Source: Sphaerotilus sp.
Lineage (GTDB): Bacteria > Pseudomonadota > Gammaproteobacteria > Burkholderiales > Burkholderiaceae_C
Assembly (NCBI GenBank): GCA_013299055.1
Contig: JAAFKB010000036.1
Location: forward strand, 1-36,412
DNA length: 36,412 nt
Direction of reading: 5' to 3'
A model generated the notes under the pieces. That model saw nothing but the letters and a program-made list of their open reading frames with translations, was not told the DNA's origin and made no database searches. The translations under genes and the position numbers were made by a program. Each line of letters begins with the position of its first letter. Position 1 is the first letter of the stretch. Positions 15,252 to 22,036 of this stretch are shown here, in pieces.

Positions 15252-16928
15252 ATGACCACGTTGCCTCCGTCGGGGTCGGACGCGCTGGCCGACCGTGTCG
15301 GCGGTCTCTACGCCCAGCTCCCGGCGAGCTTGCTGGGCCAGGCGCTGGCCATGGCCTGGCTGGGGCTGTTGTTCATGGCGGTGCCGGGGACAGAACGTCG
15401 GGACGTGGTCCTGGTGTGGCTGCTGCTGGCGCTGCTGGCCTGGGGCTGGCGCTGGCGGTTGCTGCGCCACTACCAGCAATGTCCTGCTCCAGCCGTGGGC
15501 GACTGGCCTGTCTGGCAGCGGCGCTGGACCCGCTCGACGCTGGCGTGCGCGGCGGTCTGGGGGCTGATGATGCTCTGGCTGTATCCCCTGGGCGGAGCGC
15601 TGCAGCGGGCAGGGCTGCTGGTCGGCGCATGCCTTGCAGTGCTGCTGGTGGCCCGCCAGCAGCACCGGAGCCATGCCCGCCTGCATTCCTTCAAGCACCG
15701 ATCCGAGTGTCTGGCCGCCCAGCTTGCAGCCGAAAAGGACATCGCCGAACAGGCCCGTCTGGACGCCGAAGCCGCCACCCGCGCCCGCACCCAGTTCTTC
15801 ACCGCCGCCAGCCACGACCTGCGCCAGCCGCTGCATGCGCTGGTCCTGTTCACCGAGTCGCTGCGCCTGCGCAACCGGGACACGACGCTGGGGCCGACCA
15901 TCGCCAGCATCGGCGCGTCGGTCGACGCCCTGGAGGCGCTGTTCGACAAGCTGCTGGACCTGACCAGCATCGACAGCGGCGCCATCGTGGTCGACCCCAA
16001 GTCCTTCCACATGCGCGAGCTGTACGCCCGGCTGCGGCTGCACTTCGAGCCGCAAGCCTTCGACAAGGGGCTGGGCCTGGATTTCGTGGGCGGACGCCAT
16101 GCCGTGCGGGCTGATCCGCTGCTGGTGGAGCGCATCCTGCGCAACCTCGTCTCCAACGCCATCCGCTACACCGAGGATGGCGGCATCCTGGTGAGCTGCC
16201 GCACGCGCGGCGACCGGCTGCTGCTGCAGGTCTGGGACACCGGCATCGGCATCGAGCCGCGCCTGCTGCCCAGCATCTTCGACGAGTTCTACCAGGTCAG
16301 CCCCCCGGTCACGCCAGACGCATCGCCGCGCAAGGGGCTGGGGCTGGGGCTGGCCATCGTGCGCCGGCTGTCGGAGCTGCTGCACGCGCCGCTGTCGGTG
16401 CGCTCGCGGCCCGGACATGGCACGGTGTTCAGCCTGCTGCTGCCGCCCGCGTCGGATGCGGCCGGTGGTGCTGGCGTGGCCGTGGCGAGCGAAGCGGTGC
16501 CGGTGTGGTCACATCCGACGCTGGCGGGCCGGCATGTGGTGCTGGTCGGCGCCGAACTCGACGCCAGCGCCGACGGGCCGGGGGCGATGCTGCAGGCGTG
16601 GGGCGCACGCGTGACCGCGTTTCCCAACGCGGTCACCGTGCTCGACTGGGCCACCAGCCAGCCCGGCGTGCCCGATCTGGTGCTGGTCGGCCACACGCCG
16701 GCGCACGAGCGCAGCGGTGTCGAGCTGGTGCGGGCGCTGCGGCTGGTGTTCGGGGCGGCCTTGCCGGCGGTGCTGCTGGGCGATCCGGCAGGCGATGCGC
16801 AGGCCGACGCGCTCGCCGCGGCCGAGCCCGGTGTCCACCTGCTGGCCCGCCCCGTGGCCCCCAACCGGCTGCGGGCGATGGTCAACTTCAAGCTCTCGGC
16901 CCGTACAATCTCGCACCCTGACCTGTAG
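15252..16928 (+). CDS. Membrane sensor histidine kinase with degenerate receiver-like tail
   Basis: A 558-residue kinase. About four hydrophobic helices (residues 27-45, 52-70, 97-112, 118-135) form the membrane input region, followed by a short coiled segment (154-180). The phosphorylated histidine is H188 in ASHDLRQPLH. The ATP domain has the N box (LRNLVSNAIRY), DTGIGIE, the F box (IFDEFYQ) and GLGLGLA. The last ~125 residues fold like a receiver by pattern (HVVLVG, PDLVLVGHT, AVLLGD, LLARPV), but the phosphoacceptor Asp, the acidic pair and the conserved Lys are all missing. The tail therefore cannot be phosphorylated in the normal way and may be structural or regulatory. It is co-transcribed with the response regulator upstream. 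The signal sensed is unknown. Confidence 0.87.
   Translation: MTTLPPSGSDALADRVGGLYAQLPASLLGQALAMAWLGLLFMAVPGTERRDVVLVWLLLALLAWGWRWRLLRHYQQCPAPAVGDWPVWQRRWTRSTLACAAVWGLMMLWLYPLGGALQRAGLLVGACLAVLLVARQQHRSHARLHSFKHRSECLAAQLAAEKDIAEQARLDAEAATRARTQFFTAASHDLRQPLHALVLFTESLRLRNRDTTLGPTIASIGASVDALEALFDKLLDLTSIDSGAIVVDPKSFHMRELYARLRLHFEPQAFDKGLGLDFVGGRHAVRADPLLVERILRNLVSNAIRYTEDGGILVSCRTRGDRLLLQVWDTGIGIEPRLLPSIFDEFYQVSPPVTPDASPRKGLGLGLAIVRRLSELLHAPLSVRSRPGHGTVFSLLLPPASDAAGGAGVAVASEAVPVWSHPTLAGRHVVLVGAELDASADGPGAMLQAWGARVTAFPNAVTVLDWATSQPGVPDLVLVGHTPAHERSGVELVRALRLVFGAALPAVLLGDPAGDAQADALAAAEPGVHLLARPVAPNRLRAMVNFKLSARTISHPDL
16904..16909 (+). promoter_or_regulatory. Likely -10 element of the ilvE promoter
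   Basis: TACAAT lies within the last codons of the kinase gene, 41 bases before the ilvE ATG, with no convincing -35 at 17-18 bases. It matches the usual betaproteobacterial -10 and would give ilvE its own promoter independent of the kinase. Confidence 0.4.
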
Positions 16929-16950
16929 GCACTCTAGGCAAGCACACACC

Positions 16951-17874
16951 ATGTCGATGCACGACCGAGACGGAAAAATCTGGATGGACGGACAACTGGT
17001 GGACTGGCGCGACGCCAAGATCCACGTCCTGTCCCACACGCTGCACTACGGCTGCGGCGCCTTCGAGGGCGTGCGCGCCTACAAGACGCCGGACGGCACG
17101 GCGATCTTCCGCCTGCGCGAGCACACCGAGCGCCTGTTCAATTCGGCCAAGATCCTGCGCATGAAGATCCCCTTCTCGCTGGAGGAGGTGATGGAGGCGC
17201 AGAAGACGGTCGTGCGCGAGAACGGCCTGGAGAGCTGCTACCTGCGTCCGCTGACCTGGATCGGCTCGGAAAAGCTCGGCGTCAGCCCCAAGGGCAACAC
17301 GGTGCACCTGATGGTCGCCGCCTGGCCGTGGGGCGCGTATCTGGGGGAAGAAGGTCTGAAGCGCGGCATCCGCGTCAAGATCAGCAGCTACACCCGCCAC
17401 CACGTCAACATCACGATGACGCAGGCCAAGGCGGTGAGCAACTACACCAACTCGATCCTGGCCAACATGGAAGCGACCGAGGACGGCTACGACGAGGCCA
17501 TGCTGCTCGACGCGAACGGCTTCGTCTCCGAAGGCGCCGGCGAGAACCTGTTCGTCATCAAGAACGGCGTCGTCTACACGCCCGACCTGTCCGCTGGTGC
17601 GCTCAACGGCATCACGCGCAACACGATCTTCTCGATCTGCGCCGACCTGGGTCTGAAGGTGGTGGAAAAGCGCATCACCCGTGACGAGGTCTACATCTGC
17701 GACGAAGCCTTCTTCACGGGCACGGCGGCCGAAGTCACCCCCATCCGCGAACTCGACCGGATCGAACTCGGCTGCGGCGCGCGCGGCCCGCTCACCGAGA
17801 AGATCCAGGCGGCCTTCTTCGACATCGTCGGTGGCCGCAATCCCCAGTACGCCGAGTGGCTGACCCCGGTCTGA
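16951..17874 (+). CDS. ilvE: Branched-chain amino acid aminotransferase
   Basis: A 307-residue fold-type IV PLP enzyme that transfers the amino group to the keto acids of valine, leucine and isoleucine in the cytoplasm. Recognisable family blocks are HTLHYGCGAFEGVRAY near residues 30-45, the PLP-binding lysine K160 (TQAKAVSNY), and the segment GENLFVI with downstream GITRNT and ITRDE. Length is standard for IlvE. The ATG at 16951 fits the usual N-terminus (SMHDRDGKIWMDG). It lies 22 bases after the kinase gene and 31 bases before the CHCC zinc-finger gene; this ilvE/zinc-finger arrangement is common in Burkholderiales. It is a housekeeping gene and probably unrelated to the two-component pair. 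Confidence 0.95.
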   Translation: MSMHDRDGKIWMDGQLVDWRDAKIHVLSHTLHYGCGAFEGVRAYKTPDGTAIFRLREHTERLFNSAKILRMKIPFSLEEVMEAQKTVVRENGLESCYLRPLTWIGSEKLGVSPKGNTVHLMVAAWPWGAYLGEEGLKRGIRVKISSYTRHHVNITMTQAKAVSNYTNSILANMEATEDGYDEAMLLDANGFVSEGAGENLFVIKNGVVYTPDLSAGALNGITRNTIFSICADLGLKVVEKRITRDEVYICDEAFFTGTAAEVTPIRELDRIELGCGARGPLTEKIQAAFFDIVGGRNPQYAEWLTPV

Positions 17875-17905
17875 ACCGGACAGCGCCGATCAGGAGCACC
17901 AAGAC

Positions 17906-18118
17906 ATGAGCGATACCCAAGCCGCAGCCGTCGTGGAAGTGCTGGCCTCGGACCTGCAAGGGCCGGGCGTGGTCTTCTGCCCCAACCCCAGGCAGGCCCT
18001 GTGGAGCCACCACCCCAGGGTCTACATCGATCTCAGCCACGGCGGCGAAGGCAAGTGCGCCTACTGCGGCACGGTCTACCGCCTGAAGGCCGGCGAGACG
18101 CTCCATTCACACCATTGA
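17906..18118 (+). CDS. Small CHCC zinc-finger protein
   Basis: A 70-residue protein of the zf-CHCC family, related to the zinc-binding domain of mitochondrial complex I subunit NDUFS6. The metal ligands are C25, H36 (in HPRVYIDL), C51 and C54 (CAYC), exactly the C...H...C-x2-C arrangement. AGGAGC upstream of the ATG is a good ribosome binding site. Its function in bacteria is not established; the family commonly sits beside ilvE in betaproteobacteria, as here. Confidence 0.88.
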   Translation: MSDTQAAAVVEVLASDLQGPGVVFCPNPRQALWSHHPRVYIDLSHGGEGKCAYCGTVYRLKAGETLHSHH

Positions 18119-18140
18119 GCGACTGCCGCCCCCTGCGACC

Positions 18141-18590
18141 ATGCCCCGCGCCAAGCCCCTGCAGGCCGCCTTGATGGCCACGCCCGACGAGACCGAGGCC
18201 CAGTTCTACGAGGCCCTGCAGCATGCCGACCTGGAACGCATGATGTCGGTCTGGTCCGACGACGAGGACATCGCCTGCATCCACCCCGGCGGGCCGCGGC
18301 TGGTCGGGGCGCAGGCCATCCGCACCGCCTTCGAAAGCCTGTTCGGCCAGGGCAGCGTCGACGCCCGCGTCTCGCAGGTGCGCCGTGTCGTGGCGGGTGG
18401 GTGCGCTGTCCACCATGTGCTCGAAGAGCTGCGCATGGCCACGCCCGAGGGCCCGCAGCGCGCCTACGTGCTGGCCACCAACGTCTATGTCAAGACGCCG
18501 CAGGGCTGGCGGCTGCTGGTCCACCACGCCAGCCCGGGCAGTCCGCGCCAGGTCCAGGAATTCAGCGACGAGCCTTCGACGCTGCACTGA
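18141..18590 (+). CDS. SnoaL/NTF2-like protein
   Basis: A 149-residue protein with an NTF2-like cone fold by pattern: EAQFYEALQHADLERMMSVW near the start, DIACIHPGG, then a C-terminal beta sheet ending GWRLLVHHASP. Members of this group (DUF4440/SnoaL-like) include small isomerases, ketosteroid-type enzymes and proteins without known activity, so no reaction is claimed. The start at 18141 gives a basic N-terminal stretch; an in-frame ATG at 18174 would also leave the whole fold intact. It sits between the zinc-finger gene and the hydrolase gene with gaps of 22 and 9 bases, suggesting co-transcription. Confidence 0.75.
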   Translation: MPRAKPLQAALMATPDETEAQFYEALQHADLERMMSVWSDDEDIACIHPGGPRLVGAQAIRTAFESLFGQGSVDARVSQVRRVVAGGCAVHHVLEELRMATPEGPQRAYVLATNVYVKTPQGWRLLVHHASPGSPRQVQEFSDEPSTLH

Positions 18591-18599
18591 TTTCCCACG

Positions 18600-19583
18600 G
18601 TGCCGCCCCTCGATCCCGCGCCGATCTGGCTGCCCGGTGGTCAGGCGCAGACCGTCTGGCCGGCGCTGTTCTCGCGCCGCCACGATCCCGGTCAACCCAT
18701 CGCCTACCGCCGCGTCCGCCACACCACGCCGGACGGCGATTTTGTCGACATCGACTGGCTGGATGGCGCGCCGGTCCGGGATGGTGCCGGGCTGCTGGTG
18801 CTGTTCCACGGGCTCGAAGGCTCCTCGCGCAGCCACTATGCGCTGGCCTTTGCTGACTGGGCGCGCCACCACGACTGGGCCTGTGCCGTCCCGCATTTCC
18901 GGGGCTGTTCCGGCGAGATGAACCTGGCGCCGCGGGCGTATCACTCGGGCGATCACGCCGAAGTTGGCTGGATGCTGGACACGGTTCGCCGATCACATGG
19001 CGGTGGACCGGTCGTGGCGGTCGGGGTGTCGCTGGGCGGCAATGCCTTGCTGCGCTGGGCCCAGGAGGCGGGTTCTCAGGCTGGTCGGGTCGTGCGTGCG
19101 GTGGCGTCGGTGTGCTCGCCGATCGACCTGGCGGCGGCCGGACACGCGATCGGGCGCGGCCTCAACCGGCACCTCTACACCCCCATGTTCCTGCGGACGA
19201 TGAAGCCCAAGGCGCTGGCCAAGCTGGCCCAGCACCCCGGCCTGTTCGATGCGGACCGGTTGCGCCAGGCGCGCGACCTCTACGCCTTCGACAACCTGTT
19301 CACCGCGCCGCTGCACGGCTACCGCGATACCGAGGACTACTGGCGCCGCGCCTCCGCCAAGCCCCGGCTGGCCGAGATCTGCATCCCCGCCCTGGTGCTC
19401 AACGCCCGCAACGACCCCTTCGTGCCGGCCGGTTGCCTGCCCACGGTGCACGCGGTCGGCCGCCACGTCACCCTGTGGCAGCCGGACCACGGCGGACACG
19501 TCGGCTTTGCCAGTGGCGCCTGGCCCGGCGATGTGCGCGGACTGCCGCGGGCGGTGATGGGCTGGCTGCAGGCGGCGTGCTGA
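18600..19583 (+). CDS. YheT-family alpha/beta hydrolase
   Basis: A 327-residue hydrolase of the YheT (COG0429) group. The N-terminus carries the typical PIWLPGGQAQTVWP opening. The oxyanion segment is HGLEGSSRS, the nucleophile Ser lies in GVSLGGNAL, the acid in LNARNDPFVP and the His in DHGGHVGF. No signal peptide is present, so it is probably cytoplasmic. The start must be the GTG at 18600, because an in-frame stop lies four codons upstream and no other start precedes the conserved opening. The physiological substrate of this family is not settled; esterase activity is the usual assumption. Confidence 0.87.
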   Translation: MPPLDPAPIWLPGGQAQTVWPALFSRRHDPGQPIAYRRVRHTTPDGDFVDIDWLDGAPVRDGAGLLVLFHGLEGSSRSHYALAFADWARHHDWACAVPHFRGCSGEMNLAPRAYHSGDHAEVGWMLDTVRRSHGGGPVVAVGVSLGGNALLRWAQEAGSQAGRVVRAVASVCSPIDLAAAGHAIGRGLNRHLYTPMFLRTMKPKALAKLAQHPGLFDADRLRQARDLYAFDNLFTAPLHGYRDTEDYWRRASAKPRLAEICIPALVLNARNDPFVPAGCLPTVHAVGRHVTLWQPDHGGHVGFASGAWPGDVRGLPRAVMGWLQAAC

Positions 19584-19598
19584 GGCAAGATCGCCACC

Positions 19599-20138
19599 AT
19601 GGATGACATCGTTCGCCAGGCCCTGCGGAAGTGGCCCCACGTCCCCGACTGCCGCGGCTGGCTCGCGCTGGACGCCCGCGGTGACTGGTACATGCGCGAT
19701 GACCGCACGCAGGCAGCGGGGCCGTTCCCGCAGTCCAAGGGCAGCCGCATCCAGCACGACAAGCTGCGCGCCTTCATCGGCCGCAACTACGACGTGGATG
19801 CCGATGGCTGCTGGTTCTTCCAGAACGGCCCGCAGAAGGTGTTCGTCGAGCTGGAGGTCACGCCCTGGGTGTTCGGTGTGCAGCGCGTGGACGGGGTGTT
19901 CCGGGTCGAGACGCACACCGGGCGCGGGGTGCCGTCGGTGGAGGCTGTGCTGGTCGACGAGCTGGGGCGGCTGTTCCTGCACACTCCGCTGGGCCTCGGA
20001 CTGGTCCGTTCCGCGGACATGGACACGGCGGCAGATGCCGTGCTGGCGGGAGTCTGGATGCCGCAGGAGGTGGTGCTTGCGGAGTTGCCGCAGCGGTTTG
20101 GCTACCGGTGCAGTCCGCAGCCCTTGGGTTCGCCATGA
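19599..20138 (+). CDS. Conserved hypothetical protein (Burkholderiales DUF)
   Basis: A 179-residue soluble protein beginning MDDIVRQALRKWPHVPDCRGWLALDARG, a pattern I recognise as a conserved Burkholderiales family of unknown function (DUF2946-like; the exact family number is from memory and unsure). It contains no signal peptide or membrane segment, and has several conserved Trp residues and a C-terminal helix around VVLAELPQRFGY. It follows the YheT hydrolase by 15 bases on the same strand and is the last gene of that run. It ends inside the terminator of the convergent cytochrome gene. Confidence 0.75.
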   Translation: MDDIVRQALRKWPHVPDCRGWLALDARGDWYMRDDRTQAAGPFPQSKGSRIQHDKLRAFIGRNYDVDADGCWFFQNGPQKVFVELEVTPWVFGVQRVDGVFRVETHTGRGVPSVEAVLVDELGRLFLHTPLGLGLVRSADMDTAADAVLAGVWMPQEVVLAELPQRFGYRCSPQPLGSP

Positions 20139-20160
20139 AAAAAGCCGGTCAGCGACCGGC
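20138..20160 (-). terminator. Intrinsic terminator of the cytochrome c5 gene
   Basis: Read on the minus strand: GCCGGTC, a 3-base loop, GACCGGC, then six T residues. It lies 24 bases after the cytochrome stop and overlaps the stop codon of the convergent hypothetical gene. Confidence 0.85.
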
Positions 20161-20184
20161 CTTGTCCGTGGTGTGGGGCAGCGA

Positions 20185-20721
20185 TTACTTCGAGGCAGCG
20201 TCGGCCGCCGGGGCTGCCGCAGCGGCCTTGGGCTCTTCGAACTTCGCGCCGCCGGCGTTGGCCATGTAGACCACGGCACGGCCGATCTCGACGTCGTTGA
20301 AATCGCCACCGCCCTGCGCACCCATGGCACCCTTGCCCTTCAGTGCCGACGCGAGCAGGGCCTCGTAGCCCTGGCCCAGACGCGCGCTCCAGGCGCCTGC
20401 ATCGCTGAACTTCGGCGCACCGGCCAGACCGGCGGTGTGGCAGGCCGCACACTGGGTCTTGTACACCTCTTCACCCGCCTTCAGCGGACCGCCTTCAAGC
20501 TTGACATGGACCGCGCCGACCCGCTGGATGCGGGCTGCCGTGGCTTCGGCACTCAGGGCCTCGGCGCCGGCACCGGCGCGGGACTCGCTGTTCACGTTCT
20601 TCACCAGCAGGACAATCGCGAAGATCGGCACCAGGAAGGAGAAGATCACCGCAAGGATGAGTTGCTTGGGGGTCTTGATCGGGCTCTCGTGCTCTTCGTG
20701 CTCTTGGTGGGCGTGGCTCAT
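20185..20721 (-). CDS. Membrane-anchored cytochrome c5 family protein
   Basis: A 178-residue monohaem c-type cytochrome. A short His/Glu-rich cytoplasmic N-terminus precedes a single transmembrane helix (about residues 20-41) that anchors the haem domain on the periplasmic side. The haem site is CAACH at 91-95 and the likely axial Met is M133 (GKGAMGAQ). The C-terminus is an Ala/Pro/Lys tail. Such proteins carry electrons to terminal oxidases or act as small electron shuttles. The ATG at 20721 was chosen because it precedes the anchor; the open frame extends 120 codons upstream through the tRNA, which is spurious. A consensus -10 lies about 80 bases upstream and a strong terminator follows the gene. 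Confidence 0.88.
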   Translation of the reverse strand: MSHAHQEHEEHESPIKTPKQLILAVIFSFLVPIFAIVLLVKNVNSESRAGAGAEALSAEATAARIQRVGAVHVKLEGGPLKAGEEVYKTQCAACHTAGLAGAPKFSDAGAWSARLGQGYEALLASALKGKGAMGAQGGGDFNDVEIGRAVVYMANAGGAKFEEPKAAAAAPAADAASK

Positions 20722-20796
20722 GGATTCCTCGGGGCTGGTGAACGCGGTGTGGGCACTGTTCGCGTGCAGGGCAGGCAGGGTGCGCAAAACCATCGA

Positions 20797-20802
20797 ATTA
20801 TA
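20797..20802 (-). promoter_or_regulatory. -10 element (TATAAT) of the cytochrome c5 gene
   Basis: A perfect TATAAT on the minus strand, 76 bases upstream of the ATG, rare in this GC-rich DNA. I do not see a good -35 at 17 bases. Confidence 0.5.
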
Positions 20803-20867
20803 AGGGGCGTCGGCGGGTGGGCCGTGTTGCGCGCATGCTGCGTTCCGGGAGCGAGCCGGAACACTGC

Positions 20868-20873
20868 TAGAAT
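20868..20873 (+). promoter_or_regulatory. -10 element of the tRNA-Arg gene
   Basis: TAGAAT ends 11 bases before the mature tRNA 5' end, the expected distance for a tRNA promoter. The -35 is not clear. Confidence 0.5.
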
Positions 20874-20883
20874 CGCATTCGCT

Positions 20884-20959
20884 GCGCCCGTAGCTCAGTG
20901 GATAGAGTATTGGCCTCCGAAGCCAAGGGCCGCTGGTTCGATCCCAGCCGGGCGCACCA
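20884..20959 (+). tRNA. tRNA-Arg (anticodon CCG)
   Basis: A complete 76-base cloverleaf. Acceptor arms are GCGCCCG and CGGGCGC. The D arm contains TAGCTCAGTGGATAGAG. The anticodon stem TTGGC/GCCAA encloses the loop CTCCGAA with anticodon CCG at 20917-20919. The T arm contains GGTTCGATCC. The CCA end is encoded in the genome. It reads CGG arginine codons, which are common in GC-rich genomes. Confidence 0.97.
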
Positions 20960-20970
20960 CCCGATCCGTG

Positions 20971-20998
20971 AAACGCCAACCGACCCCGGTTGGCGTTT
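20971..20998. terminator. Strong hairpin terminator after tRNA-Arg
   Basis: AAACGCCAACCG and CGGTTGGCGTTT form a perfect 12-bp stem with a 4-base loop, starting 12 bases after the tRNA. The terminal T residues are part of the stem, as is common for bidirectional tRNA terminators. Confidence 0.8.
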
Positions 20999-21089
20999 CC
21001 ATTTCTGCGGTCGATCGGGGGCCATGCCGCGCACCCTGCCGTGTCCCTATACCGGGGGATGGGGTCGAATACAGTGAAACACGTCACGC

Positions 21090-21118
21090 TTGTCAGGTGA
21101 GCGCAGTGCGTCTAACCT
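21090..21118 (+). promoter_or_regulatory. Possible sigma-70 promoter of the BON-LysM gene
   Basis: TTGTCA, a 17-base spacer and TAACCT, 76 bases upstream of the start codon. The -10 is a weak match. Confidence 0.35.
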
Positions 21119-21194
21119 GTCAAGGCGCGCCGCGATGGCACGTTGTGTTCCCACCGATGCACCCGCACCAGTACCAGCAGAAGGAATCAAGACC

Positions 21195-21704
21195 ATGGGA
21201 TTGATGAGTTTCATCAAGGAAGCCGGCGAGAAGCTCTTCGGCAGCAACAACCCGGAAAAGGCCGCCGCTGAAATGGCGACCGCACCGGACCCGGTCGCTG
21301 CCCAGGAGAAGCTGGCCGCGGCCAACGCCAACGCCGCCGCGGCCATCGAGAAGTACATCGGCGCGCAGGGCCTGAACGTGGACGGACTGCAGGTCGCCTT
21401 CGATGGCACCACCTGCCAGGCCACCGTCTCCGGTTGTGCCAATGACCAGGCCACGAAGGAAAAGGTGCTGCTGTGCTGCGGCAACGTCGCAGGCGTCACG
21501 GGCGTGAACGACCTGATGACCGTCAGCCAGCCCGCCGACGAGTCGCGCTGGCACACCGTCGTGCGCGGCGACACCTTGTCGGGCATCGCCAAGGCCATGT
21601 ACGGCAACGGCACCGCCTACATGAAGATCTTCGAGGCCAACAAGCCGATGCTGGGCCACCCGGACAAGATCTATCCGGGGCAGATGCTGCGCATCCCGGC
21701 CTGA
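21195..21704 (+). CDS. kbp: BON-LysM protein (Kbp/YgaU-like)
   Basis: A 169-residue soluble protein. After a short helical N-terminus (MGLMSFIKEAGEKLFG) it has a BON domain (about residues 45-108, ending VAGVTGVNDLMTV) and a C-terminal LysM domain (about 118-168, WHTVVRGDTLSGIAKAMYG to YPGQMLRIP). The same architecture defines Escherichia coli Kbp/YgaU, a cytoplasmic potassium-binding protein linked to stress. No signal peptide is visible, which supports that assignment over a cell-wall role. The ATG at 21195 has AAGGA nine bases upstream; the frame is open further 5' but without conservation. A strong terminator follows. Confidence 0.88.
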   Translation: MGLMSFIKEAGEKLFGSNNPEKAAAEMATAPDPVAAQEKLAAANANAAAAIEKYIGAQGLNVDGLQVAFDGTTCQATVSGCANDQATKEKVLLCCGNVAGVTGVNDLMTVSQPADESRWHTVVRGDTLSGIAKAMYGNGTAYMKIFEANKPMLGHPDKIYPGQMLRIPA

Positions 21705-21716
21705 TCGATCCACGAT

Positions 21717-21747
21717 CCGTCCTGCCCGCGCAGGCGGGCACCCACGG
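21717..21747. repeat. Dispersed extragenic palindrome
   Basis: TGCCCGC...GCGGGCA with flanking CCGTCC and CCCACGG resembles the TTCCCGCGAAGGCGGGAA-type extragenic palindrome that is scattered through many proteobacterial genomes; in one frame it translates to the tell-tale WVPACAGRTD. Only this copy was noticed in the window. Confidence 0.6.
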
Positions 21748-21756
21748 ACTGCACCA

Positions 21757-21785
21757 CGGCGACCGAGCGATCGGTCGCCGTTTTT
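21757..21785 (+). terminator. Intrinsic terminator of the BON-LysM gene
   Basis: CGGCGACCGA and TCGGTCGCCG form a perfect 10-bp stem with a GCGA tetraloop, followed directly by five T residues. Confidence 0.92.
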
Positions 21786-21802
21786 CATGGCGCCATGGAG
21801 CT

Positions 21803-21910
21803 TCAGTGCGGGTGTGAGCGAACGAAGCGTGCATGGATCGGCCCCGCCAGCACCCCCCCCAGGTCCAGCACCTTGGCCGTGATGTGATGCACCTCTCCGC
21901 GGTGAGCAGC
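21803..21910 (-). pseudogene. Possible decayed C-terminal coding remnant
   Basis: Between the terminator at 21785 and the LacI-type gene there is no normal gene. On the minus strand a frame ending at 21803 reads HRGEVHHITAKVLDLGG and continues to RSHPH-stop, with GC-biased third positions typical of coding DNA here. No start or recognisable family was found and a C8 run lies inside it. It may be the end of a lost gene, or chance. Confidence 0.2.
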
Positions 21911-22017
21911 ATGGCGAACAGGCGTGTGTAGGCCGGGGCAGACAGGGACGCAGGGCGGCACGCTAGCGGGTGACTTCCCGCGATCGATCCGCCCCAGGGT
22001 TTCATCGGATGTCGAAA

Positions 22018-22033
22018 TGATGTGCGCACATCA
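22018..22033. promoter_or_regulatory. Perfect 16-bp palindrome at the LacI-type regulator start
   Basis: TGATGTGCGCACATCA is a perfect palindrome with the central CG typical of LacI-family operators. It ends three bases before the ATG at 22037. Its position suggests autoregulation and, because no second copy was seen before xylF, control of the whole downstream xylose unit. Confidence 0.6.
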
Positions 22034-22036
22034 AGA

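Noticed and set aside
14160-16418. Minus-strand open frame of 752 codons opposite the two-component genes
   Set aside because: Composition is His/Gln/Arg-rich nonsense and the kinase and regulator on the plus strand carry complete motifs.
19603-21204. Plus-strand frame of 533 codons running through the cytochrome gene and tRNA
   Set aside because: It reads across a tRNA and two terminators (the AQWIEYWPP stretch is the usual translation of a tRNA), so it is not a gene.
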